Assembly: GCF_000203915.1 (NCBI RefSeq)
Contig: NC_008391.1
Location: 1,054,001-1,118,000 of the forward strand
Source of the DNA: Burkholderia ambifaria AMMD
Lineage (GTDB): Bacteria; Pseudomonadota; Gammaproteobacteria; Burkholderiales; Burkholderiaceae
DNA: 64,000 nucleotides
Direction of reading: 5' to 3'
The stretch's first letter is position 1, and the number at the start of each line of letters is the position of its first letter. The translations under genes and the position numbers were made by a program. Below the pieces are notes generated by a model that saw only the letters and a list, made by a program, of their open reading frames with translations, made no database searches and was not told the DNA's origin. Of this stretch, positions 61,295 to 64,000 are shown in pieces.

Positions 61295-62838
61295 GATGAC
61301 GTGCGCAGTGCGTGCATGATCGGTTTGAGTGCCGGATACAGCGCCGTATAGAGTGCGAAACGCGCCGCATACGCATGCGCGCGCGCCGCATCGGGCCGCG
61401 CGCGTTCGACGAGCGTGACCCAGCCGCCCTGCGCGTCGTCGTGCGACACGAGCCCCGCACCGACGCCCGCGAGCAGCGCCGCACCCATCGCGGCTTCGAC
61501 GTCCTGCTCGATCGTCCACACCGGAAAACCCGTCACGTCCGCGATGATCTGCATCCACAGCGCCGAATGCGCGGCGCCGCCGACGACGATCAACCGATCG
61601 TCCAGCGCCACCGTGCCGCGCCGCCCGGCCTCGATGTTGTGCCGCAGTGCGAACGCGACGCCTTCGAGCACGGCGCGATACAGGTGCGCACGCGTATGCG
61701 CGAGACTCAGCCCGACGAACGCGCCGCTCGCCTGCGCATCCCACACGGGGCTGCGTTCGCCCATCAGGTACGGCAAGAACAGCACGCCGTCCGCGCCGGG
61801 CGGCACGCTCTCGGCCGCCTGCTCGAGCAGCACGTGCGGATCGCCGTGCGGCAGCAACCTCGCCGCATCGATCTCCGCATGACAGAACTGGTCGCGAAAC
61901 CACGCGACCGACGCGCCGGCCGTGATCGCGCCACCGAACACGTACAGGTCGCGCTGCCCGTTGAACACGTGCGGCATGCTGACGAGCCCGTGCCGCGCAT
62001 CGACGTGCTGGTTCACGTAGCCCCAACACATGCTCGTACCGATCATCGCGACATGCTGCCCGCCGCGCGTCGCGCCGGCCGCGAAGGTCGCGACGGCCGC
62101 GTCGACACCGCCCGCGACGACCGGCGTGCCGGCCGCCAAGCCGAGCTGCTCCGTCCATTGCGACAGCAGCCCACCGACGATATCGGTCGACTGGACGAGC
62201 CGCTCGGGCATCATCGTCGCCGGGATGCCGAGCATGTCGAGCGCGTCGTCGGACCACTCGCGGCGCGCGACGTCATACACGCCGCCGATGTTGCCGGCCG
62301 AACTGTGATCGACCGCGACCTCGCCGGTCAGCAGGTAGATCACATACGCATTCGGCGGCAGGAAATAGCGCACGTTCGCCCACACGTCCGGGCGCTGTTC
62401 GCGCAGCCACAGCATCTTGGTGAACCCGTAGTAGCTGTCGACGCCGTTGCCAGTGATCGCGCGCAGCCGCTCGACGTTCACGTTGGCGTTCACCCAGTCG
62501 ACTTCCGCGGTCGCGCGCCGGTCCATCCAGATCAGGCACGGATGGAGCGGCCGCATGTCGCTGTCGACCGGAATGCCCGAGCCGCCGTACAGGCTGCTCA
62601 CGCACACCGCGCGGATCGCATCGGCCGGCACGCCGTGCGCACGCGCGTCGCTCACGCAGCCCGCGATGCAGTCGAGCACCGCGTCGAACCACACCTGCGG
62701 CCACTGCTCGGCCCATAGCGGGCGCGGCGTATCGGGCTGGTAGCCGGCCGAGCGCCGCGCGACGATCGTGCCGCGCCGGTCGACGAGCAGCGCCTTGGTG
62801 CTCTGCGTGCCGATGTCGACGCCTATGACGTATTCCAT
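61291..62838 (-). CDS. FGGY-family carbohydrate kinase
   Basis: The 515-residue kinase has the ATP/phosphate motifs IGVDIGTQSTKALLVD at the N-terminus and a central GGVDAAVATFAAGATRGGQ, with the FGGY signature VVGGAAHSALWMQIIADVTG near the C-terminus. It phosphorylates a sugar or polyol in the cytosol. The ATG at 62838 follows CCGGAGACATC. It is the middle gene of the dehydrogenase-kinase-SDR set. Erythritol, threitol, xylulose or ribulose are possible substrates. Confidence 0.91.
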   Translation of the reverse strand: MEYVIGVDIGTQSTKALLVDRRGTIVARRSAGYQPDTPRPLWAEQWPQVWFDAVLDCIAGCVSDARAHGVPADAIRAVCVSSLYGGSGIPVDSDMRPLHPCLIWMDRRATAEVDWVNANVNVERLRAITGNGVDSYYGFTKMLWLREQRPDVWANVRYFLPPNAYVIYLLTGEVAVDHSSAGNIGGVYDVARREWSDDALDMLGIPATMMPERLVQSTDIVGGLLSQWTEQLGLAAGTPVVAGGVDAAVATFAAGATRGGQHVAMIGTSMCWGYVNQHVDARHGLVSMPHVFNGQRDLYVFGGAITAGASVAWFRDQFCHAEIDAARLLPHGDPHVLLEQAAESVPPGADGVLFLPYLMGERSPVWDAQASGAFVGLSLAHTRAHLYRAVLEGVAFALRHNIEAGRRGTVALDDRLIVVGGAAHSALWMQIIADVTGFPVWTIEQDVEAAMGAALLAGVGAGLVSHDDAQGGWVTLVERARPDAARAHAYAARFALYTALYPALKPIMHALRTSS

Positions 62839-62869
62839 GATGTCTCCGGTGAGGCGCACGCGCCGGCCT

Positions 62870-63958
62870 TCAACGAGCCGGCTTCAGCAGCACCTTGATC
62901 GATTCGGGCGATTTCGCGATGCGGATCGCGTCGTCCCAGTCCTCCAGCGCGAAGCCATGCGTGACGATGCCCTTCGACGTGACGAGCCCGCGCGCAAGCA
63001 GGTCGATCGCGACCGGATAACAGTACGGCCCCAGGTGCGCGCCGCGCACGTCGAGCTCCTTGCGATCGCCGATGATCGACCAGTCGACGGTCGTATCCTC
63101 GCCGAACACGCTGAACTCGACGAAGCGGCCGAGCTTGCGGATCAGCTCCAGCCCCTGGTTCACGCCGACCGGTGCACCGGTCGTCTCGATGTACACGTCG
63201 CAGCCGTAGCCGTCGGTCAGCGCGCGGACGATCTCGCGCGCATCGTCGCGCGTCGGGTTGATCGTTACGTCAGCGCCATATTGCCGCGCAAGGTCGAGCC
63301 GTTCGTCGAGCAGGTCGATCACGACGAGCTTCTTCGGCGTCTTCAGGTGCGCGACCTGCGTCATCATCAGCCCGAGCGGGCCTGCGCCGGCGATCACGAC
63401 GACATCGTCGAGCTGGAGGTCGCCACGGTTCACGGTATGGATCGCGCACGACAGCGGCTCGATGATCGCCGCATCCTCGAGCGACACGCCGAGCGGAATC
63501 TTGTGGACGATCGCGGTCGGCGGAATGCGCATGTACTCGGCCATCCCGCCGTCGGCGACTTCGCGCTGGAAACCGAAGATGTTGTGCACTTCGCACATCC
63601 AGTACTGGCCCGACTTGCAGTAGCGGCACTTGCCGCACGGCACGATCTGCTCGGCGATCACGCGGTCGCCCGGCGCGACGCCGAAATGCTCCGCCGCGCC
63701 GTCGCCGAGCGCTTCCACGTAGCCGAAGAATTCATGGCCGGGAATCACGGGCGCCTTCACCCACGGATTCGGGCCGCCCCAGAACATCTTCGCGCCGGTA
63801 TAGCACTTGCAGTCGCTCGCGCAGATCCCGCACGCGGCGATGCGGATCACGAGTTCGTTTGCGCCCGCATGCGGCTTCGCGACCTGTTCGACGCGGTAAT
63901 CCTCGGGGCCGTGGCAAACCACCGCGGTCATGCGCGGCTGGGCTTCGGGTGTCGTCAT
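62870..63958 (-). CDS. Zinc-dependent alcohol dehydrogenase, polyol type
   Basis: The 362-residue medium-chain dehydrogenase has the catalytic zinc site CGICASDC and GHEFFGY, the structural zinc cysteines CGKCRYCKSGQYWMC and the Rossmann motif VVIAGAGPLGLMMTQVAH. The EQIVPCGKCRYCKSGQYW and NPWVKAPVIPGHEFFG segments resemble enzymes annotated as erythritol/L-threitol dehydrogenase. Its start follows GGAAGAGAC. It is the first visible gene of the polyol operon; the substrate is inferred from relatives. Confidence 0.88.
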   Translation of the reverse strand: MTTPEAQPRMTAVVCHGPEDYRVEQVAKPHAGANELVIRIAACGICASDCKCYTGAKMFWGGPNPWVKAPVIPGHEFFGYVEALGDGAAEHFGVAPGDRVIAEQIVPCGKCRYCKSGQYWMCEVHNIFGFQREVADGGMAEYMRIPPTAIVHKIPLGVSLEDAAIIEPLSCAIHTVNRGDLQLDDVVVIAGAGPLGLMMTQVAHLKTPKKLVVIDLLDERLDLARQYGADVTINPTRDDAREIVRALTDGYGCDVYIETTGAPVGVNQGLELIRKLGRFVEFSVFGEDTTVDWSIIGDRKELDVRGAHLGPYCYPVAIDLLARGLVTSKGIVTHGFALEDWDDAIRIAKSPESIKVLLKPAR

Positions 63959-64000
63959 GAGTTGTCTCTTCCGTTAGTGATGATTCGGATTTCTGATGAA

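Overview
The window is high-GC DNA with strong GC3 bias, dense in LysR, AraC, LacI and LuxR regulators next to transporters and oxidoreductases. That pattern fits a secondary replicon of a Burkholderia species, probably of the cepacia complex; this is inferred from gene content and protein style, not from a marker gene. I recognise no rRNA, complete tRNA, phage, insertion sequence or CRISPR array.

Layout. 1-3.9 kb: a truncated dicarboxylate/amino-acid symporter and gamma-glutamyltransferase, with a divergent RpiR regulator. 4-7.1 kb: an ABC transporter with a double-length fused permease and no binding protein. 7.5-10.1 kb: Tat-exported metallophosphoesterase, cupredoxin and patatin lipase. 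10.1-18 kb: an atypical SDR with a divergent LysR, a LysR/MFS/amidohydrolase unit with a clear LysR-type operator array, ArsR with an old-yellow-enzyme reductase, GNAT and LysE. 18-25.2 kb: a PI-PLC-like protein, a LacI regulator, a sugar ABC importer without an ATPase (with a perfect 20-bp operator) and a porin. 25.3-33.5 kb: an amine or amino-acid catabolic cluster (AraC/EutR-like regulator, DUF3156-like protein, APC permease, class III aminotransferase, aldehyde dehydrogenase, secreted protein, LuxR regulator), in which four transcription units share an upstream motif. 33.6-44.8 kb: zinc metallopeptidase, several LysR/MFS/SDR catabolic units and a small oxidoreductase-like protein. 44.9-51.8 kb: RidA-like protein, SDRs, a DapB-like protein, MoaF with an SDR and a divergent AraC, a pentanucleotide repeat tract and a DMT exporter. 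51.9-53.7 kb: entericidin lipoprotein and an aspartate carbamoyltransferase with an N-terminal helix-turn-helix domain. 53.7-59.1 kb: a siderophore receptor/Sel1/PiuC iron operon flanked on both sides by PIN-domain toxin-antitoxin pairs. 59.4-64 kb: MobA/MocA-like nucleotidyltransferase, a small Pro-rich peptide and a polyol operon (dehydrogenase, FGGY kinase, SDR).

The most unusual item is the HTH-aspartate carbamoyltransferase fusion at 52298-53593. A 17-bp element with a palindromic core lies at its promoter and recurs (15 of 17 identical) inside the coding sequence between the HTH and catalytic domains. This suggests a self-regulating trigger enzyme for pyrimidine synthesis. The second is the shared motif (consensus TTTGCCGATTTGCGCT, read in the direction of the genes) upstream of the porin, permease, aldehyde dehydrogenase and LuxR genes, which defines a candidate local regulon.
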